A program made the translations under genes and the position numbers. DNA of 64,000 nucleotides from Multifurca ochricompacta (lineage: Eukaryota > Basidiomycota > Agaricomycetes > Russulales > Russulaceae). Positions 9,899-21,600 of this stretch are shown here, piece by piece. Position 1 is the stretch's first letter; every line of letters starts with the position of its first letter. The notes beneath the pieces were generated by a model, which saw nothing but the letters and a program-made list of their open reading frames with translations, was not told where the DNA came from and did no database searches. The stretch spans positions 558,001 through 622,000 of the forward strand of contig WTXG01000007.1 of assembly GCA_022496185.1 (NCBI GenBank), in the 5' to 3' direction.

Positions 9899-12800
9899 AT
9901 GCTTTCTCCCTATCCTGATCGTCTCCCATCTCCGTCTGCCAACAATTCACCTTCACCTTCACCCTCCCCTCACCTTCACCTTCACCTTCACCTACACCTT
10001 CACCATCATCTTCATCTATCCAGCATAACGTCCCTCATAACAACAGAGTGCGCACCATCAGCTTCAGCGTTTCGTCTCCTTCCCATCCACACATTTCCGA
10101 ACCTACCTCTCCCGATGATCATCCTCCTCCACGCCCTCCTCGCAATCCTGCCCGTCTACATGCCTTACTCTCTCGACCTTCTACATCGTCAGGTGTACCA
10201 GATAAAAAACACCCTCCCTTAATCCCCATCGTTGTTACTTCCCCCTTTGCTGGTGTATCTCCTGTTCCGGTATGTTTTCACTCTCCATTGCATATCACGT
10301 CTTTCTCTTGCTGATCCTCTTTAACTTGAAGCCCTTTGCCGATTTAATGCCCATCTACAAAAGAAGGAGCACCAAGAAACCCCCTGAACGTGAAGGAAGC
10401 GCCCCTAAAGCGCATTCGAAAGGCACACCCACCCCCATTCTCACTGATTCTGCAATGAAAGAGGCTCGATTTTCTACCCCCGACCGCGCTATCCTTGAAG
10501 AGCTCAAAATTGGTGCCGCTGCCCGTGAATCCCAGTTCAAAATTAAATGTAACAAGAAGCATCACCCTTTTCCTGCCAAAGAAGCCCCTTACCCTCGCAA
10601 TTTTGAGAGACCTGTCATCGACCAGTACGTTTCATGTGGACATGGACATATCATCCACAACTTTTGATCACTCTGCTCTGCATTTTAGCGATATTTGGGA
10701 GACAAGTTTCGTCCGGCAGCTGTCTGGAAGCCAGACTTTTCACGTCTTTGAAGCACCTCCCACAAGAGTGTATGTACCTGTCTGATACCTATCATCCTTC
10801 ACTCAACACCTGCTCATCCCCATCAACCATAGGCTCGACCTTGGATGCGGTAAGAGACTTCTATCGCCTGTCTTTCCTGGAAGCAGTCGTTTTCATTAAC
10901 CACTCAGGTTCTGGTTATTGGATACTTGAGTGTGCGAAGCTATGGCGCGTGAGTTGCCCTTCTCGTTAGTGCTCAAATAGGCTTACTCGCTATCCTTGTC
11001 GGTTTTGGTCTTTCAGAACTGCGAGTTTGTAGGTACGTGAATACTCGACTACACAAGTCATTGCCTCTTACACTTCATAGGCCTCGATCTAGTTCCGCTG
11101 CACCCTGACTTGTCGCACCTTCGTTCTTCCGACCTGGGCTCCCGGATAACATGGGTACAAGCCAATTGGTTGGTCTGCATAGTTAGTATTCTATCGCACC
11201 TTGCCTAACAGACGCTTGATGCAACCGCAGTCTTGAGGGACTCCCGTTTCCGAATGATGAATTTGACTTCGTGTGCGTGGTCACATCACGGTCATTCCGG
11301 TAGCATCAGGCGCCAATTGAAATTATAATACAGTCATGTCAAACGGCTAGCGCACGGAATTCCTGAAGACAAGGTAAGTTTGACGGTTTCATAGTTCAAG
11401 TCCAGCCCCGCTTTACTTGCCTCTCTCGCCCCCTTCCCTCGTTATTTCGAACGACAGTGGGACTTTCTGCTCGAGGAAATTTCGCGAGTGATGAAGCCTG
11501 GTGCGGCTATCGAGGTGTGTGTTCCACTGCAATGGTTCTCGTCATGCGCTCTCTGACACCTCATATCAGATGATAGAAGAAGATTTGTTTTTTCCTGGAA
11601 GATCACCGGATACCCCCCCGCATTCTCCGTCATCGACACCCGTCCCATATCTTGCGACGCCGCCTTCATTAGCTCATCTCCTCTCTGATGGATTATACCA
11701 AAGTAAAAGTACACCTGACCAACAGAGTTTCTCACCACACGAATCGGATTCGACAACAGCAGCTATTGCGTCCAATTCACTAATGGATTTGCCCTCTCTT
11801 TCCCAGGCGATAGGAATACCAAGCATGTCAACGCTTTCAAGTTCACTTCGCAATGCCAATACTGTCTATTCATCAAGCAGCTCTAATCCTCTGTATTATG
11901 ACAGCTCTCGCCCCATTTCTGGCGCTCCATTAAACCCCCGAGACCATTCTTTGCTCGAATATATCTACACCGAAATGCATGCCGCTCGATTTATCAATCT
12001 CTCACCGCTATCCCTGCTAGCTAATTCACTGCCTGTTTATTTCAAGAGTACGTTGTGTTGCCTTCTTGCCTTCCTCACATGAGTCTGGCTTAATGATGAA
12101 CGGTGGCAGACGTGCGATCGCACGCACCTATTATGTTCATGTTTCCTCCACAAGATCTATCACAGGTAAAATTGCAGCTCCTGCGGTCTACGCGGGAAAC
12201 GGGCGACTCGGAAGACGCGCTCGGGTCGACGACTAAACCTCATCATCGAGACTCTGTAAAGTCTGGCCCGGCGACGCTTATCGGCAGTCGTCAGATCCTG
12301 CATCACACGCAGCAATATGTCGTCCTTGACGAGTCAGCCGTTGCACCTGGCACTGTGAAGGCGCGCCAGAAGGTATCTACCAGCTCATTGCACCTGCCAG
12401 GCGCCACAGGGAACGTTGGCACCCCGACGCAAAACAACTTTCCCTCCACGTCGTCACTTGGACCTTACGAACCATCCTTCTGGTCTGAAGAACATTTGAC
12501 GAGCACCACGCCTACGGCTTACTCACATACAGCAGCGGAGGATTTCGATTCGCCAAGTTGGTTGAACACTTTACCTAACCAACGGCTCAAGTTCGACCTG
12601 CAGAGTTTGAATTTACACCTGTCGACACGGGTCACGGAGATCCTGGCGTGTTCAGAGGCCATGTGGGAGTGGGTTTGCGAATATCAAGACGCGCAGCGGT
12701 CTAACCGCGGACCAGCCCAGGCGTACAAGGAGCATTCTCAGTTGCGCTTTGAACACCTCGGCGGGAAGGTCGGCGCGGACAGGTTTTGCACGGAGCTTAT

Positions 12801-13179
12801 AGGCATGTCGAGGGCGGAGTTTGACGTACTGTTAACCCGGTTCGAATTGTGCGTTTTTCTTCGTTTCTTGGCTGAAGTCATGACTGATGAATTGAATCTG
12901 GGGTGTAGTGACACGCGCGATTGCATCAACATGAAGTCCCGCATTACCTCCGCATTTCGTGCCCCTGCCCCGGCGCTCGCACGAACGAGCGACCGTAAGG
13001 CGTTTGACAAAGCCTGTGAGAAGTGGGAGGAATACCAAATCAAGCAACGCGCTAGACCGAAGACCAATAAGAATGGTGACCCCTCGGCAGCGGAGTCTGA
13101 GGACGGTGAAGCCGCGGGTCTAGCGAGACAGCGGCTAAGCCGGACCTTCCGGGTCTTCTGTGCATGGAAAGCCTCTTGA
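9899..13179 (+). CDS. SAM-dependent methyltransferase, large multi-exon
   Basis: The start MLSPYPDRLPSPS at 9899 is the best candidate. A Ser/Pro-rich N-terminus is encoded partly by a CACCTT hexanucleotide repeat, and a one-base break lies near 9970. Later exons give DIWETSFVRQL, VFEAPPTRV, then LDLGCG (motif I, about 10832-10850), GYWILECAKLW, FVGLDLVPLHPDL, WVQANWLEGLPFPNDEFDFV, VKRLAHGIPEDKW and EISRVMKPGAAIEMIEEDLFFP. This order of motifs I, post-I, II and III is that of class I methyltransferases of the fungal UMTA/LaeA-like type. A Ser/Pro-rich insert is followed by NPRDHSLLEYIYTEM and WEWVCEYQDAQ. The C-terminal SDRKAFDKACEKWEEYQ and FRVFCAWKAS complete it. At least ten introns carry canonical GT-AG ends. 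The methyl acceptor is unknown; a nuclear or cytosolic regulatory enzyme is plausible. Confidence 0.82.
9955..10016 (+). repeat. CACCTT hexanucleotide repeat in the methyltransferase coding sequence
   Basis: CACCTT/CACCTACACCTT units encode alternating Ser-Pro in the frame that continues downstream and His-Leu in the frame that opens upstream. The frame switch sits inside the repeat, so a unit-length or single-base error is likely here. Confidence 0.85.
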
Positions 13180-15819
13180 ATGTGGCGTGTTGCGTAAGCA
13201 ACGTGGGTGTACCCTTGAAGTTGTCGGGGACATAGGAATGGTTGCCAGGCTCACCTACCCAGTTAGAGGGGCTGCCTCTGAAAGAAGAGAAGAGAGATAG
13301 TTCGGGACGGTCCAAAATTGGGGGGGGTGGGGGGTTGAAAGATCTTTCAATCTTTCATTACTCTCTCATCTCTCTCTCTCTCTCTACTCTCTCTCACTCT
13401 GGCAGCAGACGCCAGTACTAGTGGTCAGTCGGACGCCCTCTTGCATTTTCCGAGAAATTGGCCTTGTTGAAACGTGCCAAGACTCATTCGACGAGGCTGT
13501 CCTGTCGTGTTTGTGTTTGTGTTGTGTTTGTTTGATGGTGACCCATGGCGACCCTTTCTTCGCTTCCTCATGGTTTTCTCGCTCATGCCCGTCTCGGTCC
13601 TGCCGAAGCTAAATGTGGCGTTACATATCTGCGTTGGACACACCCCGGATCTTTCCCGCTTGATGACAACAAATAACTCGTGCCTTTCTCCCTCCTTCAC
13701 TCACTCCCCCAGATCTCAGGATTTCATGTGCTTTGGTGCTTTTTACATATACACGCGTACGACGAGCGTCTCCAACGCCACGTATGTTGCTTCTATCAGA
13801 TGATAGATCTCTTGTACTCCGAGCGCTTCGCTCGTCATGGCTTCATTCCCTTCCCCCATTGTTCCTCCTTCTCCGCCCCTCGGCCCCTTTGTTCAAGTGA
13901 GTCTTTGCGAGTCTTCTGGATAGTCTACCGGTCGTCCACTCAGCTCTCTCACTCAAAAAAAGTCCGGGGAACTTGTGCGTTGCATCCAGATAGGGCTTGC
14001 ACAGCCTTGCCTTGCTTCTCCTAGGAGAGGTTAGGGGCTGCGGCTGCGCTAACTGGGCGCCGATGGGCGGATCGAACTGTGTCGTGATCATCATAACCGT
14101 CAGTCACCGTTCAAGTCACCGTTTAATCTTTTTTTTTTTTTTTGATTGTTCGCCCATCTCCCTCGTCACCCCCTTCTCCCTTCCCCTTCCCCTCTCCCTC
14201 TTCCCTCTTCCCTCTTACTCTGCGTTTATCCTTTCCCTTTCCCTTTCCCTTGTCCTTGTCAATTGCTTGCCCAAGAATTGGTCAGGGGGGGATCTTCGGT
14301 TATTGCCCTTTTTTCTCCTTACGATTTCCCACACCCACGCACACACCCACAAATCAGGAAGGAGCGCTTAATTTGTTGAGATGTCTACCCGAAAAGTTTG
14401 CACTGCACAGCACAGCACAGCGCAGCAGCACAGCAAGCACGTTCCCGCACTTTCCTGTCCTGTCTTTTTTTCATATAAGGAAAGGATTGAACGTTATTGT
14501 TACTTTTTGTGATTGTGTGTGAATGTGTGAAAGTGAAAATGAATGGATGGACTCATTCCAATGCTTGTCACATCACGTCACATCACCATCTCGGATTAGC
14601 CGCGTTAGGTACATTTTTACATATTATATTATATTTTAAAATTAAATAAATGAATTTATTCATGGTTGGCAGGTTTTTGAAGGTAGGAGCAGGCAGCTTC
14701 CGTACACGCAGTTTTCTGTTTCTTTCTGCGGTGTACCACGGCGTCGTCGATCGAAGGGACACATCGCGACGACACGACAAAAGAGACAAACAAGATGTTT
14801 CATTTTCATTTCTATTTTTTTGTCTCCTCGGGCAGGGGAATGGGAATGGCCGAGAGCGCGAGCAAACAAATGTGGATGTGGATGTGGATGAGTTGAATGA
14901 AGGATGGGAGAGGCCCATTTTTGCTTTCAATTCCCGTTTCCGTTCCTGAGGAGGGTGAAATCATTTATGGGGGTATCATTATAACATTATAGTAATGATA
15001 ATAATATCATCATCATCATCAATCATCATCATTCATCATCATTTCATCATCGCCCGCCCATCATCGCCTGTGTGTCATCATCATCATAAACGTGAATATA
15101 ATTAATTTCTTTTTTAAGTCACTTAATAATAATAATAATAGTAATAATAATTAATGGGGAAACTGGGATGGGTTAAATTTAGTAAGACACTTGCCCCATT
15201 TATATATACACATTCCTTTGCAGGTTAACATGTGCTCCATGCACCTCACGTGCCAGTGCGGGGTCTATTTGTGTGTTACATACTGTCTCCGATTCGTCGT
15301 CGAATATGGCGGTTCAACACAATTGAGCCTAAACTAAAGTGATGAGATAGAGACGGGGGGGGGAGGGTGTCCATCCTGGAGACACGGCTACACGAGACGG
15401 TAAGAGAAAGGGAGAAAAGCGCGTGCAAAGACCGATTCAGCGAGGGGTAATACAGGACAAGCAAGCGAGCAGACCGAGGCACGGAGAAAAGAAAAAAAGA
15501 GGGTAGAAATATTGGAAGCATATTTCATCAAAGGGCAGTCGTTAAGAGAGGGGGAAAGAGGGAGAACAAAGTCGTGTAGACATAAGACAAAGCGAAGCAA
15601 GAAGAAAAAAAAAAAAGGAAACAGTGCTTGCAAGGCGAAAGAAAGAGAGACTGAGAAGAGGGCGGCGCAAGTATCATTACAAAGAGGAAGAGGGATGGGG
15701 CCATATCCCAGAGAGAGAACAAAGCTTGTGATGTATTTGTATTAATCTCACATCGTCAGCTGGAGGGCGTATACATAATGTATATGCACCTTCCAGCAGT
15801 AGAATGTAGACACATCCGT
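13180..15819. other. Long intergenic stretch, low-complexity, no gene supported
   Basis: About 2.6 kb between two convergent genes. It holds (CT)n near 13365-13400, pyrimidine blocks with TTTCCC units near 14170-14260, (ATC)n near 15005-15090 and (AAT)n near 15125-15150. Several open frames of 60-125 codons exist here, but all are repeat-driven and lack motifs. It may contain untranslated regions of both neighbours or a non-coding transcript. Confidence 0.6.
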
Positions 15820-17126
15820 TCACCGCCGGGCATAGCCACCCTGAACGGCTCCTGCCCCATGGGACCACTGTCCAGGCGCGGTAGGCTGCCCAGGTTGGCC
15901 AAAGCCATAGCTAGGAGCAGCGGGGGGTGCCATTAGTCCAGGTTGTGCCCCATAGAGGTCATGACCAGTGGGGCCATGAGCACTTGGATGGTACTGCTGC
16001 GTTGGGCTCGCATGCGTGTAATGCGGTGACGTGGGTTGTTGTACGGGTGATGCCGTCGTCGGCGAAGGCCCGAGGCTCATCTGTTGGTTTGGAGCGCCGG
16101 GGTGAGCAGAGTGTGGACCTTGAGCATGCGGAGGGATCGCGATAGACGGTGGCAAGGTTTGTGCAGGGCTGTGCGGAGACGCAGACGGGTTGCCACCACC
16201 TGCGTTTGAGTTGCTGCGGGTCCCGCGCGAGGCAGGACCAGGACCACCTCCGGATGTCGATGCCCGACGACGACGTTTAGAGCCCGCGCGTTCGCTATCG
16301 TCGTCCTGATCACCGCCTTCATCGACTTTGTCACCACCGATGGAAAGACCACCAGGAACGTTGTTATGATGTGAAGGCACACCAGGCATGCCGGGTGTTG
16401 GGACGGAACGACTCATAGGAGGACCAACGGGCATGGTATTAGGGAGTGTGCCATGGGGGGCGTTAAGACACGCTTGAATGAGATTCTTGCCCTCTGGTTG
16501 TGTAACTAGAGGTTGCAATTTTGCAGTGGTGAATGTATAGACCAAACCGGTTTCTGAGACGACGAGAAGGAGTACTTGAGTGCCGGTTAAAGTGGAAAGT
16601 TCGTAAGCCTGAGGGGGAAAGAGAGAAAGGGAAGGAAAATAAATAAAGATGAAATGAAATGAAATAATAGAATAGAATATTGGAAAGAGAAAAATACCTT
16701 CTTCATGATGCCTAATAATAATAAAATAAAATAAAAATAAAAAAAAGTCAGTCAAAATAAATTTATAAAATTCAAAGGAAAAAAAGAGGACGGACCAGCT
16801 TTCCTTTTTGAGAACGTGATATGCCGTCTCGATTTATCCTGAATGAATTCAATCTTAATCTTGCGTCTGCCTGTCTTCTTGTCCGATTTTGGTTTCTCGT
16901 CATCTTCGTCATCATCGCCAGCACTGTCATTGGCATCTTGATCATTTATAAATTGATCGGTAGGTGGAGGGTGAGACGTCGGGTCAACACGTTTGGTAGA
17001 GTCGTCTTGCATAGGTGGAATTGCGGAAGGTTGAGATGGTGGGTTTGGGTTCTGAGGATTAGGTGGATAGGGCGCGTATGGGTTGACGGGAGAGACGGTG
17101 GATGCGGATGGGCGGCGAAAGGCCAT
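15820..17126 (-). CDS. SRF/Mcm1-type MADS-box transcription factor
   Basis: The start at 17126 gives MAFRRPSASTVSPVNPYAP. A Pro/Asn-rich and then acidic N-terminus (GDDDEDDEKPKSDKK) precedes the MADS domain GRRKIKIEFIQDKSRRHITF SKRKAG / IMKK / AYELSTLTGTQVLLLVVSET, followed by GLVYTFTTAKLQPLV. The domain is split by two introns around a 14-nt exon (16698-16711) encoding G-IMKK. Exon 1 ends at 16796 and exon 3 runs 16608-15820. The IKIEFI and LLLVVSETG features match type I (SRF/Mcm1) rather than MEF2 factors. The C-terminus is Pro/Gly/His/Gln-rich, likely a transactivation or co-factor-binding region. In yeasts the orthologue controls mating-type, cell-cycle and arginine genes; the target set here is unknown. 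Nuclear, with a basic RRRR patch near the middle (SKRRRRAST). Confidence 0.93.
16698..16711 (-). other. 14-nt microexon within the MADS domain
   Basis: Acceptor ATTATTAG, exon GCATCATGAAGAAG, donor GTATTTTT. It supplies the second base pair of a Gly codon and IMKK, which are invariant in SRF-type MADS domains. Confidence 0.9.
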
Positions 17127-18649
17127 ACAAAAGAAAGAAGATTGAGAAAGCGCGGAAAGGCGCGACGCGGTAGAGTAGAGATGGGAAAAAAGAGGGGGTA
17201 AAAATTGGAGTGTGACTTGACTAGTCTACGCGCGTCGTCGAGAAAGGGAAAAAAAATATTGTTGGTGGGGTTGGGGATAGTTTAGGGGGTAGGGTAAGGG
17301 TAAGGGTAAGGGGAATGGAATGGGAATGGAATGGGAATGGTAAGGTTGAGGATAGGATAGGATAGGATAAGGGTAGGGGTAGGGGTAGGGGTAGGGGTAG
17401 GGCAGGCGGGAAGGGAGGGGAGGGGAGGGGACTTGTAGGTAAAAACAAACAAGGGCGGGAGCAGGGTAAGGGTAAGGGTCTGGTTTGGTCTGGTGAGTGA
17501 TGGACAGATAGGTAAAGTAGAGCAGACACCAGACACCAGCGAGAAAAGAGAGAGAGAGAGGGAAGATAGAGAGAAAGAGAAAAACAACAAACAAACAAAC
17601 AAACGACGACTGGCTGGTTGACTGGTTGACTGGCTGGCTACTACTCGTTACTGGTTACTGGTTACTGGTTTACTTGGGGACAGGAAGGGGGAGGGGGGAG
17701 GACGGGCCGTAAAAGGCAGGGGGGACGAAAGAGGCAAGAAGGGGGGGGGAAGTTTGAGGGGGGGGTGGGGGGGGGGTACAAGACCAGATGAGGATGCACA
17801 GATGGAGAGGCCTTTTGGGAGCTCTGAGAGGGTCTCGAAATCGGATCCCTTTTCCAGCAACAACCGCTTATCTATATCCAGAACTTTCCCAGGCACACCC
17901 CCAAACAATCACATACTTCCATTCCCAGACTTCTTAGCCCAGACGCCAAGGTTCAATTATCCCCTTATCCGGGTCATATCCGGTAGCCCGGCTCACTCTC
18001 TTTTTAGGTAGGTCCAGGTCTGGAACTCTCTTTTTAAAGAGAATTCTCATTCTCCTTCCTTCCCTTCCAATAAGCACCCGCACCCCGCAGCAACAAGACG
18101 ACGAGATGATGAGACAAGAGCAAGGGAAAGACAAGAAATGACAAGACAAGACAAGAAAAGACAAGGCAAGACAAGGTAAGGTAAGGTAAGGGGAAGTAAG
18201 GGAAGGGAAGGGAGGGGAAAGGAAAGGAAGGGAAAGTCAAAATCCCAATATACACAGCCCATCTATTATCACAATCACAATCAACAATCACACAACCAAC
18301 ATAACTTATCTACTCTACCCTGGGTACCCATACCCCTCCATCCGCGCTCGCTCCTCTCTCGGCACTCTGCGTGGCGCTTTAGCGCTCTTTATTCTTATGA
18401 CTCGTCCGCATTTTGACCATCGAAACCATTAATGCCGCCGGACATAGACCAAAGACACAAGCGAGATGCAATCAAAGTCCACGCACGTCTATCCTCCGCC
18501 CGTAGAGACGTGACCTTCATCTTTAAATCTTTTTTTTTTTTAAATTCCTCTTCTACACACCAGTTACTTCATTTCGTCGCTCGCTCATAGAAACAGAACG
18601 ACAAAATTGTCAGGAATTTAAGAAGATAAAAAAAAAATTTTCGTGTTTG
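17127..18649. other. MADS-gene upstream region, G-rich repeat arrays
   Basis: About 1.5 kb upstream of the MADS gene and downstream of the zinc-finger gene. It contains GGTAAG/GGAATG and TAGGGG units (17290-17475), GACTGGTT/TTACTGGT units (17610-17672), poly-G blocks (17690-17780), and GACAAGACAAG and GGTAAGGTAAG units (18120-18240). The minus-strand frames at 17221-17602 are these repeats translated and are not genes. Confidence 0.7.
17290..17475 (+). repeat. G-rich (TAGGGG)n and related short repeats, G-quadruplex-prone
   Basis: Five uninterrupted GTAGGG-type units lie near 17372-17402, flanked by GATAG, GGAATG and GGTAAGG units. On the minus strand this is a C/T-rich tract 100-350 bp upstream of the MADS start, as is common in fungal promoters and 5' leaders. 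The unit is not the TTAGGG telomere repeat. Confidence 0.85.
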
Positions 18650-21600
18650 CTATGACTTGTTGTCTAAGGTCACTTGAACCCGTCGGTCTCGCATGCTTGC
18701 CCAAGCTTCTTTTACGCGCTCATCGAATGTCGCCTCTGGCCGCCGAGCACGCGCCGCTTGAAGCGCTTGAAGCAGTTGCGCCACATTTTGATCCCCACAG
18801 AGATATTGCACAGTTTCGTCATCTAAAAATAAATAAAAAAACAGCCGCAACCACAGACATCGACCCGGTACAGTAGTCGATAAGATGATGACAATGGCGG
18901 CATGAACACAATATGAGAGGATGTGGCGCACCGTTGGGTTCTACCTCGAGCTGGCTCAGATGCAAATCGCCGCAATCCACGTCACGGCATTCTCCGCCAC
19001 CAGGCACTTCGAATTGACAGATCCGTGCACTCTCCCGGCTGTTTTGCGTAATGCGCCGAGCCGCGGCCTGCATCTTCAAGCGATTGAGATCAGGCATATC
19101 AACCATCTCCTGTGGACCAAGTGAGCGTCCACTGAGAAATGGATAGTGAGACAACACAGAGTTATAAGCAATGAACGTTGAATCTGCCTTTATTTGCGAG
19201 CTGGTTGGGACCTGCTAAAAAAAAAAGAAACATTTTACGACTTTGTCAGCACCACCACAGAAGAAGGAAATACTGTTCCTGCATGGCAACAAGAATCTGG
19301 GGTGCCGAAAGGACGTGAAACGCACCTGGGCCGACGCAACGACGTCGACACTTGTTCGTTCCGGTCCGTCTGCTAGAGGGTGCCGGTGATGAGTTGACCC
19401 GGTAAGGTGTGAAGGTGTGGAATCCCTGGAGGAACCCTAGAATGATACAATTCGAGAATGGCCAAAAAGATGACGGTGGACGGGAGATTGGGATGCACGT
19501 AAAGCGGAGAAAACAATACAACAACAAAAATTGTGGAAAACCACGAAGGAAAGAGAAGAAAAAAACAAACAAACAAACAAAAAAAAAAGAAAAAGAAAAC
19601 ATGTTAGAGAAGGTTGGCTACTGCCGGTGTAAAAAGTGAGAGGAAAATCCTTGCCGCAGATTCTTGCCGAGATTCGGCATTAAAAGTCATGTAAGCATCT
19701 TAATCCGATCCGCAGAGAAGGGATCGAGAGAGGAAGCGAAGTAAATGAAGCAAACATGCCAACGTGTAACAACATAAAAGAATAGGAATAAATAAGAATA
19801 AGAATAAGAACAAGAATAAGAATAAGAATAGGGGGGGGGGGAAGGAAGAAGAAGGGAAGGTAAGATGCCTCCGTGGTAATTCACATAAAAAAGATAACGG
19901 AGACTTGCCTGGTCCGCCGCCTGCACCTGGTACTGCTGCAGAAGGGATGGTGGGAGTGAAGGTGGTGACGGTGACGGTGACGGATTGATCTGCAATTGTT
20001 GCAATTGGAAGGTTCGGAATCGGAATCGGAATCGGAACGGGATAGAAGGAAGGTGGACGGTGGGCGGCGGGCGGGAAAGCATGTGACGATGAGATGATGT
20101 GATGGAATGAGAAATGAACGAATGAGAAAGAGGAAATGACATGAACAAAATAAGTCAGTGATTGGAATACAAGAAGTGTGTGAGAGAAAGGGACAGTGAC
20201 CGGTCGGAGTTGTAGGCGTGGCTACTTGCTGCTCACGGTTATCGTCATTCTCGTTATCTTCGAAGGATAGGGGTGTAAGATCAGGAGGTGAAGGGGTGCT
20301 CGATATCGAACTTGAGCCATTCACATCCATATCCTCGCGCTTGCGATGAGAGGATGATGGTGCACTAGAACTTGCCAGCACTGCCTCAAATCAGGGTTTA
20401 AAGTTAAGTTAGCAGACGAAACGGTGGGGAAATGACGTGCGGAAGCAAAATTCGGGCGGGCGGCAGCGGCGGGCAGGCAGAGAGGGGGTGTGCCAGGCCG
20501 GCCAGAGCATGGCATGTGACATGATGGGGGAGGGAAGGGGAGGGATGGATATGGATATGGATATGGATATGGATATGGATGGAAATGGATATGAATGGAT
20601 GATAGATAGATAGATAGGTAGATAGATAGGGGTTCCTTCCCGCCACCCCGGGCCGGTCATATACATACATCCATACACGTGATTAGCGCCCAGTTGGGAC
20701 CAAAACTTCCGTTTCCGTTTCCGTGTTTCCGATCCCGAGAAAAGAAGAGCAAGGAAACGGCCAGCCCACCCAAGCAACCAGCAACTTGAAAAGGAACTCA
20801 CCATTTTCGGACAACGATTTATCGCTGCCGGTCTCAGATCTTAAAATCTCCACTACGCCGGTCGTCTCAAATGTGGATAATGCCGACGCCGATGCCGATG
20901 CCGATGCCACCATTGGGTGGGGGTGGTGAAGGCTTTCCGTTTCGGTCCTTTGAGCTTGACCTTCAGACGCTCTCTTTCTCTCGTCTTTGTCAACGTCAAC
21001 GTCAGTGTCAATGTCAACGTCAATGTCAACATCAACGTCAACATTAAAATTAACATCAACGTCAACCGCTGTCGGTTCCTTGGAAACAGCCGTCAGGCGA
21101 CTTGAAGCCATCTACGCATTTCCCTCCTCTGTAAGCTTTGTAAAATAAACCAGTAACACACTTTCTCGTACCGCTTGTTTACGCAGCTTCATCTCCTCCC
21201 GCTCCCGTATCATCTTGCGCATACGCTCAATCTCGAGCTCCAGAGCTAATGCCGTATCACGTGCGGTCGGTTGCGACCCGCTCGCACCCTGTGACTGTGG
21301 CACATGGGGTGCAATTGCCACTAGAGGCGTTTCCTCCTCACTTGCGTCGTCCTCGCTATCGCTAACATCGATGACGCATCGCCGTGAGTTGCTTAGGCTT
21401 GCGAATCCGCCGGCAGCTACTCCATTCATCTTACGTCGGACATGCGGATTTGGGTGGTATGCGCCTACATGACTGTGTCCCGCACCAGACCCAGTACGTG
21501 ACAGCACGGAAGGCGTGTAGGCCATTGGCATAGGCTCCGAGTCGAAATCTGCAGCAACAGGGCGCTTCGTACCTCGCCGAGGAATAGCCGCAGTCGACTG

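Noticed and set aside
17372..17402. Interstitial telomere
   Set aside because: Unit is TAGGGG, not TTAGGG, and is mixed with many other short repeats.
17221..17602. Three overlapping minus-strand open frames of 106-125 codons
   Set aside because: They translate the same TAGGGG/GGTAAG repeats into Leu/Pro/Tyr repeats; no splice structure or domain.
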